Source: JAICLK01 sp036489905 (lineage in GTDB: Bacteria > Patescibacteriota > Saccharimonadia > Saccharimonadales > UBA4665). Taken from it: a DNA stretch of 15,091 nt. Under the pieces are notes generated by a model. It saw only the letters and a list, made by a program, of their open reading frames with translations, did no database searches and was not told the DNA's origin. A program made the translations under genes and the position numbers. Below, piece after piece: positions 1 to 6,238 of this stretch (position 1 is the stretch's first letter; each line of letters starts with the position of its first letter). Location: contig DASXEX010000052.1 of the NCBI GenBank assembly GCA_036489905.1, forward strand, positions 1 to 15,091, read 5' to 3'.

Positions 1-105
1 AAAGTTAGTACTGAGCAGAAAGCTTTGCTACAATCCATTTACGACAGTCTGAACCCACTTCAATTACAAGAAGCAATTCAGAGGAAACTTAAGCTATTAG
101 AGTAA
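1..105 (+). pseudogene. C-terminal fragment of a probable transposase/integrase (cut by window edge)
   Basis: An open frame enters from the left edge and ends at the TAA at 103-105, giving 34 residues that end in QLQEAIQRKLKLLE. The pattern of a short helix, then L-N-P-x-x-L-x-x-x-I and a basic leucine-rich helix, resembles the extreme C-terminus of rve/DDE integrase-type transposases. The stretch is too short for certainty. In many bacteria the gene before a DHH-truB pair is rbfA, and this tail does not look like RbfA, so a mobile element may have separated the neighbourhood here. It could also be the end of any helical protein. Typed as pseudogene only because it is partial in the window; the full gene may be intact outside. 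Confidence 0.35.
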
Positions 106-163
106 ACCTTTCGGGTACTGTTTATTTTGAGCTAATACGGCTTTACGCCAAGAAATTCTCGAC

Positions 164-188
164 AAGCGTAAGCACTTGTGGTACGCTT
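164..188. repeat. Inverted repeat AAGCGTA-11 nt-TACGCTT ahead of the DHH gene
   Basis: The perfect 7-bp arms AAGCGTA (164-170) and TACGCTT (182-188) flank an 11-nt spacer that holds TTGTGG, the likely -35 box of the gene starting at 222. The position suits an operator or an upstream hairpin. A second short pair, ACAAG/CTTGT, lies within it. Function is inferred from position only. Confidence 0.4.
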
Positions 189-215
189 AAGCCAAAGTTA
201 TAAACACGGTAAAAT
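176..215 (+). promoter_or_regulatory. Probable sigma70-type promoter(s) of the DHH-truB segment
   Basis: TTGTGG (176-181) and TATAAA (199-204) are separated by 17 bp. A second -10-like box, TAAAAT (210-215), ends only 6 nt before the ATG at 222, with TTAAGC (187-192) 17 bp upstream of it. The second arrangement would place transcription initiation at or next to the start codon, making a leaderless message. No Shine-Dalgarno is present before 222, which supports that reading. Confidence 0.5.
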
Positions 216-221
216 AAAAAT

Positions 222-1979
222 ATGGATAACCAAAAGCAATCAGTTATCGACCGGATCAAACAGGCGAATAATATTTTGGTGACAGTGAGCGCCAATCCGT
301 CGGTGGACCAGCTGGCGGCGTGCGCCGGGCTGACGCTGATGCTGAACGAACTGGACAAGCATGCCACGGCGGTATTCAGCGGCAATGTGCCGAGCACGAT
401 TGAGTTTTTGCAGCCGGAAAAAACGCTTGAGAAAAACACCGATTCTTTGCGCGATTTCATAATTGCACTCGATAAATCCAAGGCTGACAAGCTGCGCTAC
501 AAGGTCGAGGACAAGGTGGTGAAGATTTTTATCACGCCGTATCGCACGAGCATTTCTCAAAAAGATTTGGAATTCAGCCAGGGCGATTTCAACGTCGACG
601 TGGTGGTGTGTTTGGGTGTGCACGAGCAGAAGGATTTGGACCAGGCGATTACGTCGCATGGGCGGATTTTGCACGACGCCACGGTGATTGGCATTAACAC
701 GACGGCCGGTAATAATATCGGCACGCTCAACTGGCAGAACCCGCAGGCGAGCAGCTTGTCGGAGATGGTGGCGAGTTTGGCCGACAGTTTCGATAAAAAT
801 CTCTTGGATACGCAGATTGCCACGGCTTTACTGACCGGCGTGGTGGCGGAGACGGAGCGCTTCAGTAACAGTAAAACGTCGCCAGAAACGATGAAGTTAA
901 GCGCCCAGCTCATGGGCGCCGGCGCCAACCAGCAGTTGGTAGCGACGAAGTTGGCAGAACCGCCGCCTCCGCCGCCCGAACTGTCTCATGACAAAGCTCC
1001 GCCAAGCGCCGGCGGTCAAACTGAACCGCCAAAAAACACCGACGGCACGTTGCGCATTAGCCACGACCACGACGAAGCCGGGCCGCCGCCAGAACAACCA
1101 CCCGGCGACAACAATGAACCACCCGAAGAACCCAAAGAAGAAGAACCGCAAATCCATATAGACGAGCGTGGCCAATTGCATCGCCTGGACACCGAGGAGC
1201 GGGAATTCTTGTCCGGCCGCGGCCCGGACGAGGAATCGGTTTTGCCGGCACCAGACACGGATGAAGAGCAGCCTTCCGGCTCGCCACCGTCACCATCGAA
1301 GCTTGCGTTAACTCCGCCAACTTTCGACGGTAAACTCACGGCCAACACCAAAGAGGAAGACAAGGTGGAAGAGCTCGAGCCGTCGATCGACCCGTTTTCG
1401 CAATCACGCTCTGACCAGCACCAGCCGATCTTGACCCATGATAATTCTAGCGCCGCGCCGCCGCCCAAGAAAATTGAACTGCCGCCAGCTGCTAGTGACA
1501 CCAGCAAGACCCTGACCGAGATAGAAGAATCGGTCGACAGCCCGCATGTTGTGCCAGATCCAAGCAGCGCGCGCAGCGATGCGTTGAGCGCCTTGAATAA
1601 TGCGCCGGCAGACAGTGAATTCCCCAAGTCACGCGGCGATATGGGTACGAAGCCGCTCGGTGGTGTGTTGCATCCACCAACCGTTGCGGCGCCGTTACAG
1701 CCGGATGGGGTTGATTCGGGCAAACGACAAACCGCGCCCGCGCCACCTTCGCCAGCACCGACCGAGTCGCTCGGCAGTTTAGTCGAGCCGCTTAAGAACG
1801 AGCCTGCGCCTGTCGCCGACTCATCCTCGACCCAGCCGCCGGACATGTCGTTGCCGCCGACTTTCGTGCCTTCCGCAAACACTACGCCGCCAACCATGCC
1901 CGACAACAATGCGCCGCAAGGCCCGCCGCCCACGATGCCGCCGCCAATAGTACCCATTATCGAGCCGAACGGTCAATAA
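222..1979 (+). CDS. DHH-phosphoesterase-fold protein with degenerate catalytic motifs and long proline-rich tail
   Basis: 585 residues. Residues 1-245 follow the fold order of DHH/DHHA1 phosphoesterases (the nanoRNase/pAp-phosphatase NrnA group). The clearest match is the segment around residues 155-245 (I-N-T-T-x-G-N-N-I-G, LNW, ASS, ALLTGVVAETERFS, a late AAxLxxxGA-like helix). The residues that bind Mn/Mg in active members are replaced. DHH becomes N159-T160-T161; the first motif NPDxD reads NPSVD (25-29); the aspartate after the central strand reads LG (131-132); and the TDTGRF aspartate reads AETERF (209-214). Residues 246-585 are low complexity, rich in P, E, D, S and T, including a run of six prolines (247-252), with no membrane segment. 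The gene lies 36 nt upstream of truB, the usual place of nrnA between rbfA and truB. The start is ATG at 222 with no Shine-Dalgarno. Inference: a non-catalytic or altered-function paralogue, perhaps a nucleotide or RNA binder or scaffold. Confidence 0.75.
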   Translation: MDNQKQSVIDRIKQANNILVTVSANPSVDQLAACAGLTLMLNELDKHATAVFSGNVPSTIEFLQPEKTLEKNTDSLRDFIIALDKSKADKLRYKVEDKVVKIFITPYRTSISQKDLEFSQGDFNVDVVVCLGVHEQKDLDQAITSHGRILHDATVIGINTTAGNNIGTLNWQNPQASSLSEMVASLADSFDKNLLDTQIATALLTGVVAETERFSNSKTSPETMKLSAQLMGAGANQQLVATKLAEPPPPPPELSHDKAPPSAGGQTEPPKNTDGTLRISHDHDEAGPPPEQPPGDNNEPPEEPKEEEPQIHIDERGQLHRLDTEEREFLSGRGPDEESVLPAPDTDEEQPSGSPPSPSKLALTPPTFDGKLTANTKEEDKVEELEPSIDPFSQSRSDQHQPILTHDNSSAAPPPKKIELPPAASDTSKTLTEIEESVDSPHVVPDPSSARSDALSALNNAPADSEFPKSRGDMGTKPLGGVLHPPTVAAPLQPDGVDSGKRQTAPAPPSPAPTESLGSLVEPLKNEPAPVADSSSTQPPDMSLPPTFVPSANTTPPTMPDNNAPQGPPPTMPPPIVPIIEPNGQ

Positions 1980-1980
1980 T

Positions 1981-2008
1981 TTGGCGCATGCCTTGGCGGG
2001 CGTACAAT
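1981..2008 (+). promoter_or_regulatory. Promoter for leaderless truB
   Basis: TTGGCG (1981-1986), a 16-bp spacer and TACAAT (2003-2008) lie directly ahead of the GTG start at 2016, which would itself be close to the transcription start. No Shine-Dalgarno is visible, so a leaderless transcript is likely. Confidence 0.5.
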
Positions 2009-2015
2009 ATCAAGA

Positions 2016-2696
2016 GTGAATGGGATTTTATTAGTTGACAAGCCGAGCGGGTGGACGAGTTTTGATGTGGTGAATTATGTGCGCAAGATAGTTGCGACGC
2101 GTGAGGGCAAAAAGCCGAAGCACGTGAAGGTTGGGCACACCGGCACGCTCGACCCGCTGGCGACGGGCTTGCTTGTCTTATTATTAGGTGATTATACGAA
2201 GCGTGCGCCGGAACTCACTAAGCTCGACAAAACGTACGAGGTGACGATGAAATTGGGCGAGACAAGCACGACGGGCGACGAAGAAGGCGAGAAGTCGAAG
2301 GTTTCGACTCGGGAAGTCACAGAGCCAGAGCTTGTAGCAGGGCTTAAAAAGTTTGAGGGCGAAATAATGCAAACGCCGCCGGCATATTCGGCCGTGAAGG
2401 TTAACGGCCAGCGGGCGTACAAACTGGCGCGCGCGGGCAAAGCGTTTGAAATTGAGCCGCGCAAAGTCACCATCCACAAAATTGAACTCAAAAAATACGA
2501 ATACCCGTTCGTCGATTTCACCGCCGAAGTCTCCAGCGGCACCTACATCCGCGCCCTCGTGGAAGACATCGGCAAGGAACTCGGCACTGGCGCCTACATG
2601 AGCGATTTGCGCCGCACCCGCGTCGGCCAATTCGACCTAAAAGGCGCCCGCCAAATCAAGGACAAAAGCTTGCTGCAACACACCTTTGTCGTTTAA
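2016..2696 (+). CDS. truB: tRNA pseudouridine(55) synthase TruB
   Basis: 226 residues. It converts U55 in the tRNA T-loop to pseudouridine. The family signature is clear: MNGILLVDKPSGWTSFD at the N-terminus, then GHTGTLDPLATGLL (40-53) with the catalytic Asp at position 46, then TPPAYSAVKVNGQRAYKLAR, and finally SSGTYIRALVEDIG near the end. The start is GTG at 2016, which gives the canonical N-terminus. An out-of-frame ATG at 2020 is not the start. The protein is shorter than the roughly 300 residues of E. coli TruB because it stops soon after the catalytic domain and lacks a full C-terminal PUA-type domain, a size seen in reduced genomes. It lies 36 nt after the DHH gene. The gene downstream is convergent, and ribF, a frequent neighbour elsewhere, is absent. 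Confidence 0.95.
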   Translation: MNGILLVDKPSGWTSFDVVNYVRKIVATREGKKPKHVKVGHTGTLDPLATGLLVLLLGDYTKRAPELTKLDKTYEVTMKLGETSTTGDEEGEKSKVSTREVTEPELVAGLKKFEGEIMQTPPAYSAVKVNGQRAYKLARAGKAFEIEPRKVTIHKIELKKYEYPFVDFTAEVSSGTYIRALVEDIGKELGTGAYMSDLRRTRVGQFDLKGARQIKDKSLLQHTFVV

Positions 2697-2731
2697 GAGG
2701 TACGACCTCCTAAACCTTAAACCTCTTAAAC
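2691..2731. terminator. Inverted repeat between convergent genes, possible bidirectional terminator
   Basis: GTTTAAGAGGT (2691-2701) and ACCTCTTAAAC (2721-2731) form perfect 11-bp arms around a 19-nt loop. The repeat fills the space between the truB stop (2694-2696, inside the left arm) and the stop of the minus-strand gene (2732-2734). There is no clean U-tract and the stem is AT-rich, so termination strength is uncertain. Confidence 0.4.
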
Positions 2732-3199
2732 TTACTGCACATATCGCTTATACTGCGTGGGTACCGCCATCCCATTAGATTCATAACAGCCTGCTATCAT
2801 CCCATCTCGATAAGCGGTGGGGCTTAGGGAGGGATTCGGAGAGTAGCTTGGATCACCGCCGGACACGGCTCCTAGGCAACCTGTCAGTGCTTGCCTCTGC
2901 ACTGCATTTTCATGAATCTGAAACACAGCGCCCCCGACCATAAAGGCTAAGATAACTGCCGTCGCGTTCAATGTTCGATGGTGTTCACTGATAATAAATA
3001 CCAGCGACGTAACAGTTACCACTAGCAGAACACGAGCAGAGATATAGATGAAGTCACCATACGTAACGGCAAAGCTGCTTGGAACATTGCTGCCCATGCC
3101 GACCATGAACAAGTAAAAGTATGCGACCCAAAAAATGCCACTGACGGCAAATAGGGTGATAGGGATCCACATAAACTTCTTGTGTCGACTGTCTAGCAT
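2732..3199 (-). CDS. Unrecognised membrane protein, about 155 residues
   Basis: A minus-strand frame not recognised as a named family. Counting from the ATG at 3199, the protein begins MLDSRHKKFMW and has three hydrophobic stretches, at about residues 12-34, 52-72 and 77-94. A polar C-terminal part of about 60 residues follows, containing two cysteines (GCLG, AGCYE) and a serine/proline stretch. The frame can be extended to a TTG at 3244. The ATG at 3199 is preferred because TACAAT (minus-strand reading of 3207-3212) ends 7 nt before it, the same geometry as other leaderless starts in this window. Base composition looks lower in GC than the flanking truB and rpsO. It lies convergent to truB and divergent from rpsO, which suggests an inserted accessory gene. 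Function unknown. Confidence 0.6.
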   Translation of the reverse strand: MLDSRHKKFMWIPITLFAVSGIFWVAYFYLFMVGMGSNVPSSFAVTYGDFIYISARVLLVVTVTSLVFIISEHHRTLNATAVILAFMVGGAVFQIHENAVQRQALTGCLGAVSGGDPSYSPNPSLSPTAYRDGMIAGCYESNGMAVPTQYKRYVQ

Positions 3200-3254
3200 T
3201 AGAGGCATTGTAGCATTCATTGTCTTGCCAAAGAATGGATCCAAAGTTTTTAGG

Positions 3255-3283
3255 TTGCACGTGAGTGGCTCATCTGATATAAT
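3255..3283 (+). promoter_or_regulatory. Promoter of rpsO
   Basis: TTGCAC (3255-3260), an exact 17-bp spacer and a consensus TATAAT (3278-3283). The predicted transcription start falls a few bases before the ATG at 3295, leaving almost no leader and no room for a Shine-Dalgarno. The promoter is back to back with the start region of the minus-strand membrane gene. Confidence 0.65.
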
Positions 3284-3294
3284 CCTTGGAAGAT

Positions 3295-3561
3295 ATGATT
3301 TCTATGGAGAAAAAGCAGGCGGTCGTCAAGGACTTGCAGGCGCACAAAACGGACACTGGCAGTAGTGCGGTGCAGGTCGGGATTATGACCGAGCGAATCC
3401 GCGAATTGACCGAGCATCTGAAGGTTAATAAGAAAGATTTTATGGCACGCCGCGGGTTGTTGCAGCTTGTGGGCAAGCGCCGCCGGTTGCTCAAGTACAT
3501 TGCTGCGCACGACGGCCAAACGTATCTCGATTTGATCAAGAAGCTCGGCATCCGCCGCTAA
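3295..3561 (+). CDS. rpsO: 30S ribosomal protein S15
   Basis: 88 residues from the ATG at 3295, the usual S15 length (about 88-89), with the familiar MISxEKK start. S15 binds the central domain of 16S rRNA early in 30S assembly. Conserved features are THxxDTGSSAVQV-like (here HKTDTGSSAVQVGIMTERI), LTEHLKVNKKDFMARRGLLQLVGKRRRLL and the C-terminal YLDLIKKLGIRR. A TTG at 3286 in the same frame would add three residues, but it lies within 3 nt of the -10 box and is unlikely. rpsO precedes pnp as in most bacteria, with a structured spacer of about 300 nt between them. Confidence 0.96.
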   Translation: MISMEKKQAVVKDLQAHKTDTGSSAVQVGIMTERIRELTEHLKVNKKDFMARRGLLQLVGKRRRLLKYIAAHDGQTYLDLIKKLGIRR

Positions 3562-3685
3562 GGACTTTCACAAAACGGCACATTGCGGGCGAAATCCTGC
3601 GCTTCGGTGCTCACGTACTAGTTAAGTACGCTCCGCTCCGATGCTCGGATTTCATCCCACACTGCACCATTTTGTGAAAGCCCTT
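3560..3685 (+). repeat. 126-nt imperfect hairpin between rpsO and pnp
   Basis: Three matched blocks align in register. The outer arms are 3560-3575 with 3670-3685 (16 nt, one mismatch, including ACTTTCACAAAA/TTTTGTGAAAG). The middle is GAAATCC (3591-3597) with GGATTTC (3647-3653). The tip is CGTACT (3614-3619) with AGTACG (3625-3630) around a 5-nt loop. The intervening segments are also partly complementary. It starts at the rpsO stop codon. In E. coli an RNase III-sensitive hairpin separates rpsO from pnp, so a processing or attenuation role is plausible. A dispersed intergenic repeat element is the main alternative. Confidence 0.7.
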
Positions 3686-3694
3686 CAGCAATTG

Positions 3695-3771
3695 GACTTT
3701 AGACAGTAGACTTTAGAAACCGCCAGACGAGCTTGACGTCTAGAATCTACAATCTAGAATCAAAATTCTAG
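3695..3771. repeat. Short 14-bp-period repeats upstream of pnp
   Basis: GACTTTAGA occurs at 3695-3703 and 3709-3717, exactly 14 bp apart. TCTAG occurs at 3739, 3753 and 3767, again every 14 bp, the first two extended to TCTAGAATC. The last two copies also make a perfect hairpin, CTAGAAT-CAAA-ATTCTAG (3754-3771). A promoter-like pair, TTGACG (3733-3738) and TAGAAT (3755-3760) with a 16-bp spacer, overlaps the array. Confidence 0.55.
3733..3760 (+). promoter_or_regulatory. Candidate pnp promoter
   Basis: TTGACG, a 16-bp spacer and TAGAAT lie within the repeat array. If used, the transcript would start near 3767 and carry a leader of about 90 nt that includes the nested stems at 3788-3840. AT-rich repeats can mimic -10 boxes, so the call is tentative. 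Confidence 0.4.
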
Positions 3772-3787
3772 CTACTATTAACATTAT

Positions 3788-3840
3788 GGGTGGCAGAGCA
3801 CAGGTTTCCGTTTATGGCGGATGCTTGAACCTTGTCACCC
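3788..3840 (+). promoter_or_regulatory. Nested stem-loop in the pnp 5' leader
   Basis: Three stems nest within one another: GGGTG (3788-3792) with CACCC (3836-3840); ACAGGTT (3800-3806) with AACCTTGT (3828-3835, one bulge); and TCCG (3807-3810) with CGGA (3818-3821). The structure ends 4 nt before the Shine-Dalgarno GAAAGGA (3845-3851). pnp is autoregulated through its leader in enterobacteria, so this is a reasonable control site. No known riboswitch class was recognised. Confidence 0.5.
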
Positions 3841-3857
3841 TATAGAAAGGAAACAAA

Positions 3858-6002
3858 ATGGGACAAACCATTAACCCTTTTGGCAAACAAATAATTACGG
3901 TCGAGACGGATTTTTGCGGACGCAAATTGACGCTCGAAGTCAACCGCGTCGGCTTCCGCACGAGCGCCAGCGTGACCGCGCGCTACGGTGACACGGTCGT
4001 GCTCGGCACGGCGATGGTCGGCAAGCCGGTGCAAATGGATTATTTTCCATTGAGTATCGACTACGAAGAAAAATTTTATGCTGCCGGCAAAATCAGCGGC
4101 TCGCGTTTTATCAAGCGTGAAGGTCGCCCGAGCGACGAGGCGATTCTAATTGGTCGCCTGATCGACCGCCCGATCCGCCCGCTGTGGCCGAAAGGTTATC
4201 GCCAGGAAGTGCAAGGCGTCGCGACGGTGCTCAGCATGGATCCGGCATTTCGGCCGGACATGATTGCCATGATTGCCATGAGCGCGGCGTTTATGCTGAC
4301 CGGTGCGCCGTTTGACGGCCCGGTGGCTGGCGTACGCGTGGGTCTGGCTGACGGCAAATACAAAGCATTTGCATCGGCCGAGGAACTGCGGGACGGCAAG
4401 CTCGATCTGGTCGTGGCTGGTACTAAAGACGCCATTATGATGGTCGAAGCTGGCGCACGCGAAGCCACCGAAGACGAAGTCGCGGCCGCGCTGGAATTCG
4501 CCCACGCGGCAATCCAGCCGGCAGTCGCTTTGCAGCAGCAATTAATCGACAAAGTCGGCGTTACCAAGCTGGAGTATGAACTCGTGCTGCCCGACAAATC
4601 GATCCAGGAAAAAGTCGACAAATGGGTCGAGGGCAAAATCGGTGCCGGCCTGCGCGCGCCGTATCCGGAGCGCAACGACCTTATAAATACTTTGCGCGTC
4701 AGCTTCCACGAAGCATTCAAACTGGAACACGGCGACGAATACGAAGCTTTGAAGCCCGACTATGACGAAGCGTTCACGATGGCGCTGCACAAAGACGTAC
4801 GAAAGGGAATTGTCGAGGAAAACGTTCGTCCCGACGGTCGCAAATTGACGGAAATTCGGCCGTTGTCCAGCGAAGTCGGCCTGTTGCCGCGCGCCCACGG
4901 CTCGAGCATTTTCACCCGCGGCGTGACGCAAGGAATGAACATTGTCACGCTTGCGCCGCTTTCTTACGCGCAACTGGTCGACACTATGGAGCAAAACGAC
5001 GGCCTGCGCCGCTACATGCATCATTACAATGCGCCGGGTTACACCGTTGGTGAAGTGAAGCGCTTAGGTTCGCCGGGTCGCCGTGAAATCGGCCACGGCT
5101 ATTTGGCCGAACGCGCGCTTTCGCCGGTTTTGCCGGATGAAAATGACTTTCCGTACGCGATCCGCAGCGTCACTGAAATCATGAGTCAGAACGGCTCGAC
5201 ATCGATGGCCGCGACGTGCTCCAGCTGCCTCGCGCTCATGGATGCCGGTGTGCCTTTGAAGCGCCCGGTTTCGGGAATTGCGATGGGATTGATGATGGAC
5301 GGCGACAAACCGTATATTTTGAGCGACATTGCCGACGCCGAAGACTTTGCCGGCGACATGGACTTCAAAGTCACTGGCACGACCGAAGGTATCACCGCGC
5401 TGCAGATGGACATGAAAGTCCACGGCCTGCCGCCCGAAATTTTGAAGCAGGCGCTTTTGCAGGGTCGTGATGGCCGCGCCGAAATCCTTAAGCACATGCT
5501 GACAACCTTGCCCGAGCCGCGCAAAGAGATGAGCCCGTATGCGCCGCGCGTCGAATCCATCCAGATCAATCCGGACAAAATCCGCGAAGTCATCGGCAAA
5601 GGCGGCGAGACGATCAACAAAATCATCGCTGAAACCGGCGCCGAAATCGACATCAAGGACGACGGCACCGTGTTTATCGCCAGCCCGGACAAACATTCGA
5701 TCGATGGCGCGATCCAGTACATTCAGTCGCTGACGGCCGAGCCGGAAGTCGGCAAAATTTACAAAGATGCGCCGGTGGTGAGCGTGCTCGACTTCGGTGC
5801 GTTCGTGCAAATCATGCCGGGCAAAGACGGCCTCGTGCACGTCAGCGAAATGAGCGAAGAACGCGTCAACAAACCGAGCGATGTCGTAAAAGAAGGCGAC
5901 AAAGTCACCGTAAAACTCGTCGCCATCGACGACCGCGGCAGACTTCAGTTGTCGATGAAAGCCGCGGCTCGCGAACTAAATCAAGGAAATGGCAAAAGCT
6001 AA
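3858..6002 (+). CDS. pnp: Polyribonucleotide nucleotidyltransferase (PNPase)
   Basis: 714 residues, normal length. The enzyme degrades RNA 3' to 5' by phosphorolysis, releasing nucleoside diphosphates, as a ring-shaped trimer. Order: first RNase PH-like domain (about 10-230), linker helices, second RNase PH domain (about 320-555), a KH domain at about 565-625 with the loop IGKGGE (579-584), and an S1 domain at about 630-702 (VGKIYKDAPVVSVLDFGAFVQI). Catalytic-domain signatures are intact: RRYMHHYNAPGYTVGE, GRREIGHGYLAERAL, and LSDIADAEDFAGDMDFKVTGT, where D490 and D496 match the metal-binding aspartates of E. coli PNPase (486, 492) by spacing. The start is ATG at 3858, 6 nt after the Shine-Dalgarno GAAAGGA. 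The end overlaps the next gene by 14 nt, implying co-transcription. Confidence 0.97.
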   Translation: MGQTINPFGKQIITVETDFCGRKLTLEVNRVGFRTSASVTARYGDTVVLGTAMVGKPVQMDYFPLSIDYEEKFYAAGKISGSRFIKREGRPSDEAILIGRLIDRPIRPLWPKGYRQEVQGVATVLSMDPAFRPDMIAMIAMSAAFMLTGAPFDGPVAGVRVGLADGKYKAFASAEELRDGKLDLVVAGTKDAIMMVEAGAREATEDEVAAALEFAHAAIQPAVALQQQLIDKVGVTKLEYELVLPDKSIQEKVDKWVEGKIGAGLRAPYPERNDLINTLRVSFHEAFKLEHGDEYEALKPDYDEAFTMALHKDVRKGIVEENVRPDGRKLTEIRPLSSEVGLLPRAHGSSIFTRGVTQGMNIVTLAPLSYAQLVDTMEQNDGLRRYMHHYNAPGYTVGEVKRLGSPGRREIGHGYLAERALSPVLPDENDFPYAIRSVTEIMSQNGSTSMAATCSSCLALMDAGVPLKRPVSGIAMGLMMDGDKPYILSDIADAEDFAGDMDFKVTGTTEGITALQMDMKVHGLPPEILKQALLQGRDGRAEILKHMLTTLPEPRKEMSPYAPRVESIQINPDKIREVIGKGGETINKIIAETGAEIDIKDDGTVFIASPDKHSIDGAIQYIQSLTAEPEVGKIYKDAPVVSVLDFGAFVQIMPGKDGLVHVSEMSEERVNKPSDVVKEGDKVTVKLVAIDDRGRLQLSMKAAARELNQGNGKS

Positions 6003-6234
6003 ACCAACCCCGAAGAACCACCGCTGGTACAATCAGCATTATTGGTCGTTGCTGCTGGCGCTGGCGTCGTTCGCGGTGGCGTACCTGATTGGTTCGCGCT
6101 CGCTCGACACCGGCAGCTGGCAGCAATACGGCATGACGTTCGTACTTGTAGCCTTCGGCCTCAATCGACTCGGCCACGCGGCGCACACCACGGCAAAAAG
6201 TTTGTGGGCGATGCTTCCAAAAAGAAAGAATTAA
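5989..6234 (+). CDS. Small two-helix membrane protein overlapping pnp
   Basis: 81 residues, not recognised as a known family. The basic N-terminus (MAKAKPTPKNHR) leads into two hydrophobic helices at about 19-35 and 46-62, followed by a basic tail ending LPKRKN, so both ends probably face the cytoplasm. It overlaps the pnp end by 14 nt. AAGGA lies immediately before its ATG inside the pnp coding sequence, and it ends 4 nt before the UDG gene, so it looks translationally coupled in a pnp-udg transcript. A role near PNPase at the membrane is only inference from position. Confidence 0.7.
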   Translation: MAKAKPTPKNHRWYNQHYWSLLLALASFAVAYLIGSRSLDTGSWQQYGMTFVLVAFGLNRLGHAAHTTAKSLWAMLPKRKN

Positions 6235-6238
6235 AACT

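Noticed and set aside
1016..1957. Long open frame on the minus strand opposite the proline-rich tail
   Set aside because: It is a glycine/serine-rich mirror of the GC-rich proline codons, with no start signals or recognisable domain.
3286..3294. TTG at 3286 as the rpsO start
   Set aside because: It sits 3 nt after the -10 box, so it would probably not be in the transcript. ATG at 3295 gives the normal 88-residue S15.
3560..3771. CRISPR array in the rpsO-pnp spacer
   Set aside because: The repeats are 5-9 bp with a 14-bp period and no spacer/repeat structure or cas genes. The rest is one long hairpin.
5064..5840. 258-codon open frame on the minus strand inside pnp
   Set aside because: It lies opposite a perfectly conserved PNPase region and has a His/Arg/Asp-rich composition typical of antisense shadows.
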